DNA of 64,000 bases, taken from NCBI GenBank assembly GCA_038380435.1, contig JAWZYU010000034.1, forward strand, positions 3,392,704-3,456,703. Direction: 5' to 3'. Positions 1 through 10,689 of this stretch are shown here, piece by piece. The number at the start of each line of letters is the position of its first letter. The stretch's first letter is position 1. This DNA is from Ryuthela nishihirai (taxonomy: Eukaryota; Arthropoda; Arachnida; Araneae; Heptathelidae). Made by a program: the position numbers and the translations under genes. A model generated the notes under the pieces. That model had not been told where the DNA came from. It searched no databases and saw nothing but the letters and a program-made list of their open reading frames with translations.

Positions 1-1944
1 GTTGAGGAAGAATGGGATCATTTTAAACAGGCTTTTCTGGACACTAACAGTACTCTTTTAGGAAAAAAGGAGCAGAAGAGGCAAAATTATCTGAGTGATA
101 AGGCACTTGAGCTTATTTCGGAAAGAAAGAACTGCAGGAATGCCCTTAATCAATACCCTACTAGTCCTAATAGAAAGCATTACAGAGACCTTAATAAACT
201 TGTAAAGGATCAGTTAGCTGCTGATAAGAATCTTTGGCTTGATGGTTTGGCTGACAAAGCCGAGGAAGCAGTTAGACAGCACAACAGCGGAGAGCTGTAC
301 CAGATAGTTAATGTTTTGTGTGGTAGAAAACGGACATGTATACAGAGATTGAAGGATAAACAAGGTAAGGTTATAGAAGGTGAGGATTCTGTCATGGCTA
401 GGTGGGCTGAGCATTTCAGTGATAGTCTGAACAATGCGGTTAGTTCTATTCCCATTGTTTGCAATGACGATAGATGCATTGGTGGCTTTAATGTTGGCCC
501 TATAACACAATCTGAAGTTATTTTGGCTGTTTCTAAACTTAAACTTCATAAATCCCCAGGGGTAGATGAAATTACTACGGAAATGCTTAGAGCTGGGAAT
601 GTTTCGGTTACCACTTGGATGACTGAAATTCTGAATATCTTTTATGATAAAGGCATGGTTCCTAAGGATTTTACCAGAGCTATTGTTATCCCTATTTTCA
701 AAAAAGGTGATCGCAGTTCTTGTGATAACTATAGGGGTATCAACCTACTCTCTGTTCCAGGTAAAGTTCTTTCCATGATTGTGCTTAATAGAATTAAGAA
801 TCTGGTTGACAGTCAATTGCGTGATGAGCAATGTGGATTCAGAAGTGGTAGGGGATGTGTGGATCAGATATTTTTACTTAGGCAGATTCTTGAGAAATGT
901 TTAGAGTTTCAGAAACCTTTGGTTGCTAGCTTTGTTGATTTCAAAAAGGCTTTCGACTCTGTTGATCGTCATAATTTGTGGTTGATTGTGAGATCATATG
1001 GTATACCAGACAAGTTAGTTAACATTATGAAAGCTCTCTATAATAACACTGAGTCGTGTGTGAGAGTTGGTAAGGCTTGTAGCAATTGGTTTAGCATTAC
1101 TTCTGGTGTTCGACAAGGGTGTATTTTGTCTCCTTTTCTCTTTAACTTGGTTATTGATTATGTTATGCGAAATTCACTTCAAGGGAAAGATTTTGGCCTT
1201 AAATGGGCTGGAGATACGAAAATTTCTGATTTAGATTATGCTGATGATTTAGCCCTTTTGGCAAATGATGTTGATGAGATGAACCCTTTCATTAGAGCTG
1301 TTGATGAGACTGGTAGTAGAGTAGGTTTGGTTATAAACAAAGAGAAAACTAAAGTGATGAAAATTGGTCAGGCAGGCTGTGATTCAGTTAATCTGAATGG
1401 TTGCAGTCTTGAGCAGGTGTCACAGTTTAATTATCTTGGGAGCTATGTAACAGATAATGGTGATGTGCGGCATGAGATTAACAGACGAATAGGGATTGCT
1501 GCCGGGACTTTTAAGAACCTAGGGAGAGTGTGGAGAAATAGGCGTATACACCTAAAGACTAAAATTAGACTGTATAATAGTTTGGTTCTTTCTAGGGTTA
1601 GTTATGGTAGTGAGACTTGGACAATTTGTAAACAAGATAACAGGAAACTAGATGCTTTTGATTCCAGATGCTTACGCAGTATCTTGGGCATTAGGTGGTT
1701 CAACTTTGTAACTAATGATGAGATTAGGCAAAGGAGTTTGCAACCTCCTTTAAGCAGCATATTTTGCAGAGAGAGACTCCGTTGGTTTGGCCATGTTGCC
1801 CGTATGAATAATTATAGATTGGCGAATAGGGTTATGAACAGTGTGCCTAAAGGCCTCAGAAAGAAGGGGAGACCTAGGATGCGGTGGGCAGACAATGTCA
1901 AACAGGACCTTGTTAGAATTGGTGTGCAGTGGCCAGTGCAGTAG
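1..1944 (+). CDS. RTE-type reverse transcriptase (5' partial, C-terminal frameshift)
   Basis: The reading frame is open from base 1 to the stop at 1942-1944; the first internal ATG is at 247, but homologous sequence (WDHFKQAFLDTN) continues upstream, so this ATG is not the true start. RT motifs appear in order: the region with FKKGDRSSCDNYRGI, the catalytic A box FVDFKKAFDSVDR, box B SGVRQGCILSPFLFN and the catalytic YADD (LDYADDLALLA), followed by FNYLGSYV. The enzyme copies element RNA at the nicked target. The stop at 1942 appears premature: in another frame the expected tail (DVAQDRLAWRTKLHGLVGPP) continues to a stop at 2004-2006, which implies a small indel near 1917-1930. The catalytic part is otherwise intact, so this copy is fairly young. 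Confidence 0.9.
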   Translation, partial: VEEEWDHFKQAFLDTNSTLLGKKEQKRQNYLSDKALELISERKNCRNALNQYPTSPNRKHYRDLNKLVKDQLAADKNLWLDGLADKAEEAVRQHNSGELYQIVNVLCGRKRTCIQRLKDKQGKVIEGEDSVMARWAEHFSDSLNNAVSSIPIVCNDDRCIGGFNVGPITQSEVILAVSKLKLHKSPGVDEITTEMLRAGNVSVTTWMTEILNIFYDKGMVPKDFTRAIVIPIFKKGDRSSCDNYRGINLLSVPGKVLSMIVLNRIKNLVDSQLRDEQCGFRSGRGCVDQIFLLRQILEKCLEFQKPLVASFVDFKKAFDSVDRHNLWLIVRSYGIPDKLVNIMKALYNNTESCVRVGKACSNWFSITSGVRQGCILSPFLFNLVIDYVMRNSLQGKDFGLKWAGDTKISDLDYADDLALLANDVDEMNPFIRAVDETGSRVGLVINKEKTKVMKIGQAGCDSVNLNGCSLEQVSQFNYLGSYVTDNGDVRHEINRRIGIAAGTFKNLGRVWRNRRIHLKTKIRLYNSLVLSRVSYGSETWTICKQDNRKLDAFDSRCLRSILGIRWFNFVTNDEIRQRSLQPPLSSIFCRERLRWFGHVARMNNYRLANRVMNSVPKGLRKKGRPRMRWADNVKQDLVRIGVQWPVQ

Positions 1945-2046
1945 ATGTAGCTCAGGATAGACTTGCTTGGAGAACTAAATTGCACGGTCTGGTTGGACCT
2001 CCGTAGCCCATGGCTGCTTGAGGATGATGATGATGATGATGATGAT
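1..2046 (+). mobile_element. RTE-type non-LTR retrotransposon, 3' part
   Basis: The window opens inside a LINE whose reverse transcriptase frame is already open at base 1, so the 5' part (endonuclease) lies outside the window. After the RT there is only a short 3' UTR, ending in a (GAT)n run at about 2023-2046. A short 3' UTR with a trinucleotide tail is typical of the RTE clade. The C-terminal region after the RT (RERLRWFGHV, KKGRPRMRW) is also common in this type of element. No target duplication can be assessed because the 5' end is not visible. Confidence 0.85.
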
Positions 2047-2260
2047 GCTCAAATCAGTGTGAATGGTTTTGTTTTCACAAAACAGGGAGCACTGACAACA
2101 AATCTGAGGATTTTATTTTGGAAGCTCTGAAGCCTCCTGACATAGTGTTGACCCACACTGATGAGGTATATGTCAGGACTGATATGATTATATTATTATT
2201 TACAAATAAAAACCCGATTTAGAACCATGAATCGCTTTTTCCTACACTAATACCATTATA

Positions 2261-2369
2261 CAGGGTGAATCTGAAAAAGTGGGCAAAACTTGACGGGGTT
2301 GTAGAACGCAGCTATACGAGCAATATTCGTCATAGAATGTATGGTCGGAACGCAAGCGGTGAGAAGTTA
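2261..2369. mobile_element. One arm of a CAGGGTG-ended TIR element
   Basis: This starts at TA/CAGGGTGAATC and matches the terminal arm of the MITE at 3695-4135 over about 108 bp. The other arm is missing; the arm runs directly into the tail half of a SINE-A copy at 2371. It is a solo arm or a rearranged copy. Confidence 0.75.
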
Positions 2370-2370
2370 A

Positions 2371-2493
2371 AAGGTAGTTCCCAGTGGGTCCCCTCCCCCA
2401 ACCTTCTCTGAGCCTTCGGGGTCCATGTGACCTGGCCATTTAGCCCATGGTGTGCAAAAAAGTGCGGCTCAGAGGTAAAACAACCCAAATCTT
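2371..2493 (+). mobile_element. SINE-A tail fragment
   Basis: The last ~120 bp of SINE-A, from the CAGTGGGTCCCC block to AAAACAACCCAA, without tRNA head or core. Its left junction is with the solo MITE arm, so it is a chimeric breakpoint and not a normal 5'-truncated insertion. No target duplication seen. Confidence 0.8.
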
Positions 2494-3087
2494 CCTTTCC
2501 ATTGATTATAATTTCACTAACATCTTCTTCGTCAGTATCAAACTGTTGACAACTAGCAAATAATCTATTGAACATTTCTTTAGAAATTTTGTAAATTTCA
2601 TTTTTCGAGACTAGTCTAAAAAATGTATCTTCTTCTTCGCAAGCGAGATTTTGTAAAACTTTATAAAGATATATGATGTTGTTGCTTCTTCTTTTACATA
2701 TTTCTTCTTTAATTACAATAAGAAGCTCTTACTTAGTTCATTGTTAACCTTCTCTAATTTCGAAAACAAAAATTTTAAGGCTTCTTCTGCAGTTCTCGGC
2801 TCAGACACTCAATGGTTATTCAAACGGGCTCTAATATAGTTAATAATGTTTCAGCCATATTCACGTAATCTTTCCTCCATCTAGTATCAATATTCAGCTC
2901 ACTTAGAGTTATTTTTACAGGCTTTTTAATTCGTAAAAAGCGTTTGATTATAATATCCATGGTATTTCACCTTGTCTTACAATCCAAAAGTATTAACAGT
3001 TCCTATTGTTCATATTCTTGTATATAGTTTTGCAAAACGCCATTTCTGACAGGAGAATTTTTGAATATTTTTACAATTTTCCATATA

Positions 3088-3302
3088 CACCCATCCCTCG
3101 ATTTACACGGTACTCAGTTCACACAATTTTGGCTTTGCACGGTCAAAAAATGCAACCAGTTTCGATTTACACGGTACTGACTGAGACGTACATTGAAAGG
3201 AAATCTCAGTCAGTACCGTGTAAATCGAAACTGGTTGTATTTTTTGACCGTGCAAAGCCAAAATTGGGTGAACTGAGTACCGTGTAAATCGAGGGATAGG
3301 TG
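3088..3302. mobile_element. 215-bp foldback MITE (copy 1), TA target
   Basis: Almost perfect inverted repeat: CACCCATCCCTCGATTTAC at the left is mirrored by the complementary end at the right, with a central turn near 3190. TA flanks both ends (3086-3087, 3303-3304). Inside each arm the motif TTTACACGGTACT occurs twice, so the arms themselves are repeated. A second copy of the same length is at 11036-11250. TA duplication suggests Tc1/mariner mobilisation (inference). Confidence 0.85.
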
Positions 3303-3694
3303 TACTTATAATTATATCTTTTGTAACATTTTGCATTTGCAGCTCTCTATTTATCACTGGTTCAAATTCAAAATCGGATTCATATTCTGAAAAATAATCT
3401 TCATCTTCACTATCACTATTATTTTCTTCGAATTTGTCACTTTCTTTCTGCTTCTCAACTTAAAAATTTTTCAAAATAACTAAATGCAAAGCATGGTTGC
3501 TGATGCGCTGAAGACAACCTTCCAATTTTCTGTATAATGTCAGCGCCATCACTTATTAGAGATACAATATCTTTTTCAAGAGAAAAACCAAAACCATCTA
3601 ATTTTTGTGTTAGCAACTCTAAAGTTTTTTCGGCAGAACAACTACCATTAATCGAAATCAACGCAAGATTGAACAAATCTTTAGAATTTCTATA

Positions 3695-4135
3695 CAGGGT
3701 GAATCTGAAAAAGTGGGCAAAACTTTACGGGGTGGTAGAACGCAGCTATACGAGCAATATTCGTCATAGAATGTATGGTCGGAACGCAAACGGCGAGCCG
3801 CTAGGTGACGTTGGAAATGGTATAAAAGGGTGCCTGGTGTCTTCGCAAATGTGCGTCGGTCCCTATCCCGCAGGTGTGAAGCCTGCATTACAGCTGGCGG
3901 CAGCTCTTTTGAGCAATTTCTTTGAGCATGTACTTCAATTACATTCCTTTTAATAAAATGTTTTCTGAAGTATCTCCTCTCCTTCTTGTGTTCATTCTTT
4001 AAATGTGACAGTTTAAAACTAGCTTTTAACTTCTCACCGCTTGCGTTCCGACCATACATTCTATGACGAATATTGCTCGTATAGCTGCGTTCTACCACCC
4101 CGTAAAGTTTTGCCCACTTTTTCAGATTCACCCTG
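3695..4135. mobile_element. 441-bp MITE with ~105-bp TIRs, TA target
   Basis: The left arm begins CAGGGTGAATCTGAAAAAG and runs to about 3800; the right arm (about 4028-4135) is its near-perfect reverse complement. TA flanks at 3693-3694 and 4136-4137. It sits inside the hAT pseudogene coding sequence and splits it cleanly. The internal 230 bp show no coding potential. CAGGGTG ends plus a TA target suggest a Tc1/mariner-superfamily passenger. Confidence 0.88.
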
Positions 4136-4481
4136 TATATGTGAATATTTATGTAACTTTTATTTTTAGTACTAGTCCATTCGTCAATAGATACACTAAT
4201 TTTTTTTTCTTCATCTTTTAGTTTCCTTATGGTCTGAACTAACTCATCCTTTTTACAATAATAAAATTCCATCATCAGTTGCCTCACTTCTGAAGGATTA
4301 CATGGCAGATTGAATCCCCTTGCGACTTATCCCTTGTCTCATTTAATAATTTTATTACATGAGAATCCAACGACTGCCGCCAATTTAGATATTAATTCTG
4401 CCATAGTTGGATGTTTTATAAACATTAATATTGTTCGATCATTGGTACTGGGGCCTTCAAATCGCCGTTTGATTTGTTGGG

Positions 4482-4864
4482 TTGGGTTGTTTTACCTCTG
4501 AGCGGCACTTTTTTGCACACCATGGGCTAAATGGCCAGGTCACATGAACCCCGAAGGCTCAGAGAAGGTTGGGGTAGGGGACCCACTGGAACAGCTGTTG
4601 GGAGACAGATGGTAGCCTCCCGTCAAGGCCATCCAGCGTGTTCTTTAACGTGCACAGGGTATGGTTCTCCCGCACACGGGGCCACGGCTTAACGTCCCAT
4701 CCGACGGACGGCGGCCTTTCCAAGCCCATCGGTGTCCCCTACTGACCGTGGGCAGAGCGAGGAGTTTTGCGGAGATAAATCTCAACGCTGACCCAGCTGG
4801 GACTCGAACCTGGGAACTACAGATTACGAGTCTGGCGCGCTACCGACTGAGCCACCCCCGCCCC
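4482..4864 (-). mobile_element. SINE-A, full length
   Basis: Full-length element in minus orientation: the tail (TTGGGTTGTTTTACCTC on this strand) at the left and the tRNA head (GCCACCCCCGCCCC) at the right. Perfect 13-bp target duplication TTGATTTGTTGGG at 4469-4481 and 4865-4877. It interrupts the hAT pseudogene. The tRNA head carries A box and B box promoter motifs for RNA polymerase III. Confidence 0.93.
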
Positions 4865-5199
4865 TTGATTTGTTGGGAACAGGAACTATTTGACTCGATA
4901 TTGGATTCTTACCTCTCATAGCCGTATACGTCTTCAAGGTGCCTGCGAAGACCAATTGTTTCTGAACCTTTACAAGATAAAGTCTTATTGCAAGATTACA
5001 AGTTTCCATATTCTTATTATTACTATTCTTCTTGAAATGTGACGAACAGTTCTTATAAAATTTGCTCATCTTTATGGGCTAAAAACACAAAACAAAATGA
5101 ATTAAATTTAAATATAAAAAAATCTATAGAACAAAAACAAACTATGCAACTTCACTGAACAACGCAGCTGCGCAAGTTTTTAAGTATTTATTACTTAAG

Positions 5200-5743
5200 T
5201 TCCGAAAGATTTTTTGCGCACAATAGGCTAAATCAGTGTTTCCCAACCTTTTTTGTGCCATGCCCCACTTAAGCCTTTCTAAAATTCTTATGTCCCCCCA
5301 CCTATGTAAAATTTAACCGCCAACGGTTAAACTCTGAACGATTCCATTTTCGAATTGCCCCCCTTGACAATCAAATTGCCCCCCTGTGGGGCGTGGGGCC
5401 CCACGTTAGGAAACACGGGGCTAAATGATCAGGTTACAAGGACCCCAAAATTTGCTAGAATGTTGTGTAAGGGAATCGACCTTTAAGGAGACAGATTTTA
5501 GCCTCCTGTCAAGGCCATCTAGGGTAATCTTTAACGTGCACAGTTTATGGCACACAGAACTAACAGCTTCACATCCCATCCGATGGATAATTACCTTTCC
5601 AAGATCATCTGTTACCCTCTTCTTACCGACGAGAAGTGGGGATTAGCGGATATACATCTCAATGCATGCACATTTCGGACTCGAACCTGGGAATCAGCAA
5701 ATTAAAAGCCAGACGTGCTATTGACTGAGCCAACGCTCGCCCC
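5200..5743 (-). mobile_element. Old SINE-A copy, interrupted by a hAT MITE
   Basis: A strongly diverged SINE-A in minus orientation. The tail part (TTTTTTGCGCACAATAGGCTAAAT) is left of the MITE at 5234-5418, and the rest (from GGCTAAATGATCAGGTTAC to the head, GAGCCAACGCTCGCCCCC) is right of it. Divergence is far above that of neighbouring copies, so this is an old insertion. Confidence 0.75.
5234..5418. mobile_element. Small hAT-type MITE, 8-bp target duplication
   Basis: Begins CAGTGTTTCCCAACC and ends with the imperfect complement GTTAGGAAACACGG. The 8-bp duplication GGCTAAAT (5226-5233 and 5419-5426) is perfect and comes from the SINE-A tail sequence. CAGTG-type ends and 8-bp duplications are hallmarks of hAT elements. 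Internal C-runs, no coding capacity. Confidence 0.85.
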
Positions 5744-5852
5744 CTTCTCTACACGTAATTAAAGGTGGAAGAATCATCAAATAATCTGTGAGAAATATGG
5801 TGTGGTCATTTTTCAAGTGAATGAAGTATGTCATTTTGACTTTTGCACGTTT

Positions 5853-6633
5853 GGGGACGGGGGTGGCTAGGTTGGTAGCGTGCCAGTTCGTAATCTGCAG
5901 TTCCCTGTCTAGAGTCCCAGCTGGGTAAGTACCGAGATTTATCTCCGCATTATATCCTGCTTTGCCCATGGTTAGGGGCGGGGGTGGCTCAGTCGGTAGC
6001 GCGCCAGGCTCGTAATCTGTAGTTCCCAGGTTCGAGTCCCAGCTGGGTCAGCGTTGAGATTTATCTCCGCAAAATTCCCCGCCCTGCCCACGGTCAGTAG
6101 GGGACACCGATGGGCTTGGAAAGGCCGCCGTCCGTCGGATAGGACGTTAAGCCGTGGCCCCGTGTGCGGGAGAGCCATACCCTGTGCACGTTAAAGAACA
6201 CGCTGGATGGCCTTGACGGGAGGCTACCATCTGTCTCCCAACAGCTGTTCCAGTGGGTCCCCTCCCCCAACTTTCTCTGAACCTTCGGGGTCCTTGTGAC
6301 CTGGCCATTTAGCCCATGGTGTGCAAAAATGTGCCGCTCAGAGGTAAAACAACCCAACCCAACCCATGGTCAGCAGAGGACACCGATGGGCTTGGCAAAG
6401 TCACCGTCGTTGTATGTGACGTTAAGCCGTTGCCCCGTGTGTGAGATGGGCATACCTGTGCACCTTAAAGAACACGCTGGATGGCCTTGACGGGAGACTA
6501 TCATTTGTCTCCCAATAGCTGTTGCAGTGATTCCCGGCCCCAGCCTTCTCTGTGCATTCGGGGTCCTTGTGAATTTTTCCTTCTTATCCAATTGTGTGTA
6601 AAAAAGTGCTGCGCTGTGGTAAAACAACCCAAC
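5853..6633 (+). mobile_element. Old SINE-A copy split by a younger SINE-A
   Basis: Diverged SINE-A in plus orientation: head and start of core at 5853-5972 and the remainder from 6371 to 6633. The gap is exactly the young SINE-A at 5973-6362, so the two fragments form one element when the insert and one duplication copy are removed. Confidence 0.88.
5973..6362 (+). mobile_element. Young SINE-A nested in an older SINE-A
   Basis: Full-length, close to consensus. Target duplication CCCATGGT (5965-5972, 6363-6370). It lies inside the older copy's core. The much lower divergence from other copies agrees with the order old then young. Confidence 0.88.
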
Positions 6634-6912
6634 GCAATCTCTGAGAAACAAATTTTTCTACACAATGGGTAATGACAAGCTCACAATGGAACGAACGTTG
6701 AGAGAAATTCAGGAAGGGGAATATTTCATGAAAAAAAAGTGACGATATTTTTGCCAATATCTTCTTACTTTATTTTTGAGAGAGATCATCTCAAGAATGC
6801 CATCAGAAAGCTTATTGGCATCAGTTTGACTCTCCTTAATCATATTTGCAAACAGGTATGCATTCTTGATATTATCACTAAAAGTAGAAATCTTCCTGTC
6901 AATGAGAGTAGG

Positions 6913-7295
6913 TTGGGTTGTTTTTCCTCTGAGCTGCACTTTTTTGCACACCATGGGCTAAATGGCCAGGTCACATGGACCCCGAAGGCTCAGAGAAGGT
7001 TGGGGGAGTGGACCCAGTGGAACAGCTGTTGGGAGACAGATGGTAGACTCCCGTCAAGGCCATCCAGCGTGTTCTTTAACGTGCACAGGGTATGGCTCTC
7101 CCGCACACGGGGCCACGGCTTAACGTCCCATCCGACGGACGGCAGCCTTTCCAAGCCCAGCGGTGTCCCCTACTGACCGTGGGCAGGGCGGGGAATTTTG
7201 CGGAGAAAAATCTCAACGCTGACCCAACTGGGACTCGAACCTGGGAACTACAGATTACGAGCCTGGCGCGCTACCGACTGAGCCACCCCCGCCCC
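6913..7295 (-). mobile_element. SINE-A, full length
   Basis: Minus orientation, near consensus. Perfect 13-bp target duplication CAATGAGAGTAGG (6900-6912, 7296-7308), which lies in the Jockey EN-RT linker. Confidence 0.93.
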
Positions 7296-7529
7296 CAATG
7301 AGAGTAGGAGTTTTGGCCTTAGCATGACCACTAACCTTTTCGTTGACAAGAAATCTATATTTCTCCCAGTTGGTGGTCCTGGAGGGATAATATTTTCAGT
7401 AATTTTATTACCAAGAATAATAATGATAGGTTCGTGATCAGAGCTTAACTCATGAATCACATGGATATTATAATTTGGTCTAAAGTGTCCAAAAACAGCA
7501 ATGTCAAGGACATCTGGTTTATGCATGGT

Positions 7530-8249
7530 ATTGTGGGGGAAAAAGTGAACTCATTAGGAGTGTCTATGATGAGATCTTTTCTTGACGTATAGTGGGGGGA
7601 AAAGTGGACTCATTAGGAGTGTCTATGATGAGATCTTTTCTTGACGTATAGTTGGGGAAAAAGTGGACTCATTAGGAGTGTCTATGATGAGATCTTTTCT
7701 TGACGTATAGTGGGGGGGGGAAAAGTGGACTCATTAGAAGTGTCTATGATGAGATCTTTTCTTGACGTATAGTGGGGGGGGAAAAGTGGACTCATTAGGA
7801 GTGTCTATGATGAGATCTTTTCTTGAAGTATAGTGGGGGGAAAGTGGACTCATTAGGAGTGTCTATGATGAGATCTTTTCTTGACGTATAGTGTGGGGGG
7901 GGGGAAGTGGACTCATTAGAAGTGTCTATGATGAGATCTTTTCTTGACGTATAGTGGGGGGAAAAGTGGACTCATTAGGAGTGTCTATGATGAGATCTTT
8001 TCTTGACGTATAGTGGGGGGAAAAGTGGACTCATTACGAGTGTCTATGATGAGATCTTTTCTTGACGTATAGTGGGGGAAAAGTGGACTCATTAGGAGTG
8101 TCTATGATGAGATCTTTTCTTGACGTATAGTGGAGGAAAAGTGGACTCATTACGAGTGTCTATGATGAGATCTTTTCTTGACGTATAGTGGGGGGAAAAG
8201 TGGACTCATTACGAGTGTCTATGATGAGATCTTTTCTTGACGTATAGTC
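7530..8249. repeat. 59-bp minisatellite, 12 copies, in Jockey endonuclease
   Basis: Twelve tandem units of GTGGACTCATTAGGAGTGTC plus ATGATGAGATCTTTTCTTGACGTATAG, separated by a G-run of variable length (about 3 to 11 G). On the minus strand one unit encodes the endonuclease segment KDLIIDTPNESTFFP, so the array grew from LINE coding sequence. Length variation sits almost only in the G-run. Confidence 0.95.
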
Positions 8250-10170
8250 AAGCAAAAGACGTCCACTTTTGTTCCCCACATTAGAATTCCATGACTGGTG
8301 CTTGCAGTTAAGATCTCCGGCAAGCAGAGTCGGAGTTCTAGGAGTAAACAGCTTGTCCAGATCATTGATAAGGATTTCAGAATTTGGGGGCTTATAAGCC
8401 GTTATTAATTTAATGTTCCCCAAATTATTCTCTTGAATGACCACAATAGTGGTTTCAATATTCCTAACGTCAAGGGGAGGCAGGCAATATTAAGGAATGT
8501 CTTTTTTGATAACGATAGCCGTGACTCCCCCAGTCCGATAGATATTATAATTAGGAATTTTGATGCTGTCACTGGCTATACTGATATGTGTTACTGGCTA
8601 TACTGATATATATTACTGATATGTGTTTCACAGAGCAGAGCAGCATCAATTTTCTGAGAATATAAAAGATTTCGGAACTCCAATAAGTCGCTTTTAAGAC
8701 CATTGGAGTTCCAAGCAACAATACATTGGAGTTCCAAGCAACAAGGAGGAGGACTTATCCATCGAAGAGAGATGCAACAATATGAAAGGCTTGGATACCT
8801 ACTGAGATTCTCTCAGTCCAATCCTTAGCCATCTGAAATTTAATGCAAAATTTTGACGTTGAATAAAATATTACCCAAAATCAATTTCCTGATGAATTCC
8901 AGGATATCTTTAACTTTCGTAGCAAAGTCAAACGATTCATCCTCGTTAGCTTTGCTCTTTTTAATTGGTACAGTAGCTGTGGCCTTTCTTTGACTGAATG
9001 CTTAGTAACTGGTGAAACAGTTTTGGATTTCCCTGAAATCTCTTCAGGGAATCTGGTAGGTCTGCTTGGTGTTATTGGATTGCACAATAATGGGGTACCT
9101 TATTTTTACCTTTCTTGGGTTTTTCCAAAGGTACTCCCCTATTGGGAAGTTTGTGAAACAGCTCACAGGCTCTGTAATCAGCCGTGTGATCTTACCCACA
9201 GTTAGCACAGGTCGGTGGACCATCCTTGTGTGTCCTGGCACACGTATTAGTAAGATGGTTGCCAACACATTTGACTAATCTCGGAGTACTGAACCAGTTA
9301 CTCTGGGTGTGCCCATAAAGCTGGTATTTGTGGCATTGTGTTGATCCTTTCCTCCTTTAAAAGGACTCAACGGTTATCTTTAGATGGAAAATATCAATCA
9401 GATTGAATACCTGTTTGTTGGCATTTGTTTTTGCCAACTCAATGAGAAATATAGGTAAGGGAGATTTGTCCCTGCATTTCTTAAGTTAAGAAACTCTAAG
9501 GATCATGAAACCCAATTCGGACAATTCCTGTGCCAATTCTACGGGTGATATCATCAGGAATGTTTTTGATGATCACCTTCAAATTCTTTTCTGATTTGTG
9601 CTGATATGTATGAAAAGTAAAGTTTACAGTTTTTCAAAGAAGTGTACAAATGTTGTATAATCTTGGCTGCATTTCTTTTGAACTCTAATGGTCTCACCAG
9701 ATTTTTTGCTGTAAAAGCGTCCACAACCAATGTAACCAACTTCTTATGAGTATTTAGCCAATTTTTAGGTTGCAGCAAAACTATTGGTGGTATTTTGTCC
9801 ATCTTAACTGTAGTCTGAAGCGAGGAAACTTTCTGTGTTTCTGAGGATCACTTATATTCTTTGTCTGAAGCACACTGGCTAGAGAGTATAGAGTATTCGT
9901 TTTGACTAGTGATGCAAGGTTCATCTGTATTTAAGGGTCTTTTGCATCCCTTTTTAACAAGTTTGAAACCTTGATCACTGTCCTCTAACTTGCTTTTGTC
10001 ATGATCTTCAATAGGTGAAGGTCCCATAATGTCAACGTTGGTGGCTGCAATGAACTGCATGGTAGCTTTACTGCTACAATCCTCAGAGCAGTTGAGCGGT
10101 CCAGTGTCTTTTTTAAAAATTAGCGACAGCTGCCATTTCGAAATTGTTTGTGATTTTAACAAACCAAAAT

Positions 10171-10496
10171 AATTAAAATTCAGATTACAATTTAATCATA
10201 TAAGCTAAATAAATGCTTGCAAAGTCTTTTACAAGTTATATTCAATACCAATTTTTATCACTTGTTAAAACAAGATAACCGTTGAGTCCTTTTTACAAGT
10301 AAAACACTTTTTACAGTATACCAAAAACGGTTGCAATGCAGTTTGCAGTTCAAAACACAGTAAAAAACTAACTACTATTTACTGAAAGTAACGATTAGAG
10401 AATTTATCTACTGACTTGTAGACAAATATAGAAATAAATGTAACACAATATGCACTGTACTGTGTAATGTGTACAATGTGCACTGTAAGACAAATA
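10171..10496. other. A+T-rich flank, no gene
   Basis: No coding signal. A short piece at 10268-10291 (AAGATAACCGTTGAGTCC) is the reverse complement of Jockey gag sequence at 9357-9378. The rest is A+T-rich. Confidence 0.5.
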
Positions 10497-10683
10497 CAAT
10501 GTATACTATGTAATACAATGTATACTATGTAATACAATGTATACTATGTAATATAATGTATACTATGTAATACAATGTATACTATGTAATACAATGTATA
10601 CTATGTAATACAATGTATACTATGTAATATAATGTATACTATGTAATACAATGTATACTATGTAATACAATGTATACTATGTT
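10497..10683. repeat. 19-bp tandem array, about 10 copies
   Basis: Ten near-perfect units of ACAATGTATACTATGTAAT; two have a single C-to-T change. The preceding 60 bp contain degenerate relatives (CAATATGCACTGTACTGTG), a possible source of the array. Confidence 0.95.
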
Positions 10684-10689
10684 AACACA

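Larger units (their letters stand above)
2494..5070 (-). pseudogene. hAT transposase pseudogene (ZBED type), split by insertions
   Basis: On the minus strand the translation reads, from high to low coordinates: a BED-like start (MSKFYKNC.., METCNLAIRL) at about 5070-4880; a segment near 4480-4320 (NDRTIL.F.K..TMAELISKLAA); RQLMMEFYYCKKDELVQTIR and SVSIDEWTSTKNKSYINIHIY at 4287-4140; then NGSCSAEKTLELLTQKLDGFG and DIVSLISDGADIIQKIGRL at 3680-3455; and a weaker C-terminal part near 2830-2494. These are blocks of the hAT catalytic region. The gene is interrupted by SINE-A (4482-4864), a TIR MITE (3695-4135) and a foldback (3088-3302), and has stops and frameshifts between blocks. It cannot make an enzyme. 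The hAT termini were not identified. The BED assignment is weaker than the central one. Confidence 0.75.
6660..10170 (-). pseudogene. Jockey-type LINE remnant: gag and endonuclease
   Basis: Minus strand, 5' end at about 10170. ORF1 remnant: a region with NEYSILSSQ, then MDKIPPIVLLQPKNW at about 9800, then CCHC zinc knuckle remnants (KCVGNHLTNTC, CANCG) at about 9290-9160. ORF2 remnant: apurinic endonuclease with LLAGDLNCKHQSWNSN and GRLLLDYTSRKDLIID at 8340-8200, PDVLDIAVFGHF and SSDHEPIII at 7520-7400, and the EN-RT linker (KTPTLIDRKISTFSDNIKNA) at 7310-6740, which continues across SINE-A 6913-7295. No reverse transcriptase follows. Frameshifts and stops are frequent. A 59-bp minisatellite (7530-8249) is expanded inside the endonuclease codons. 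Jockey clade by endonuclease and gag resemblance. Confidence 0.78.
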
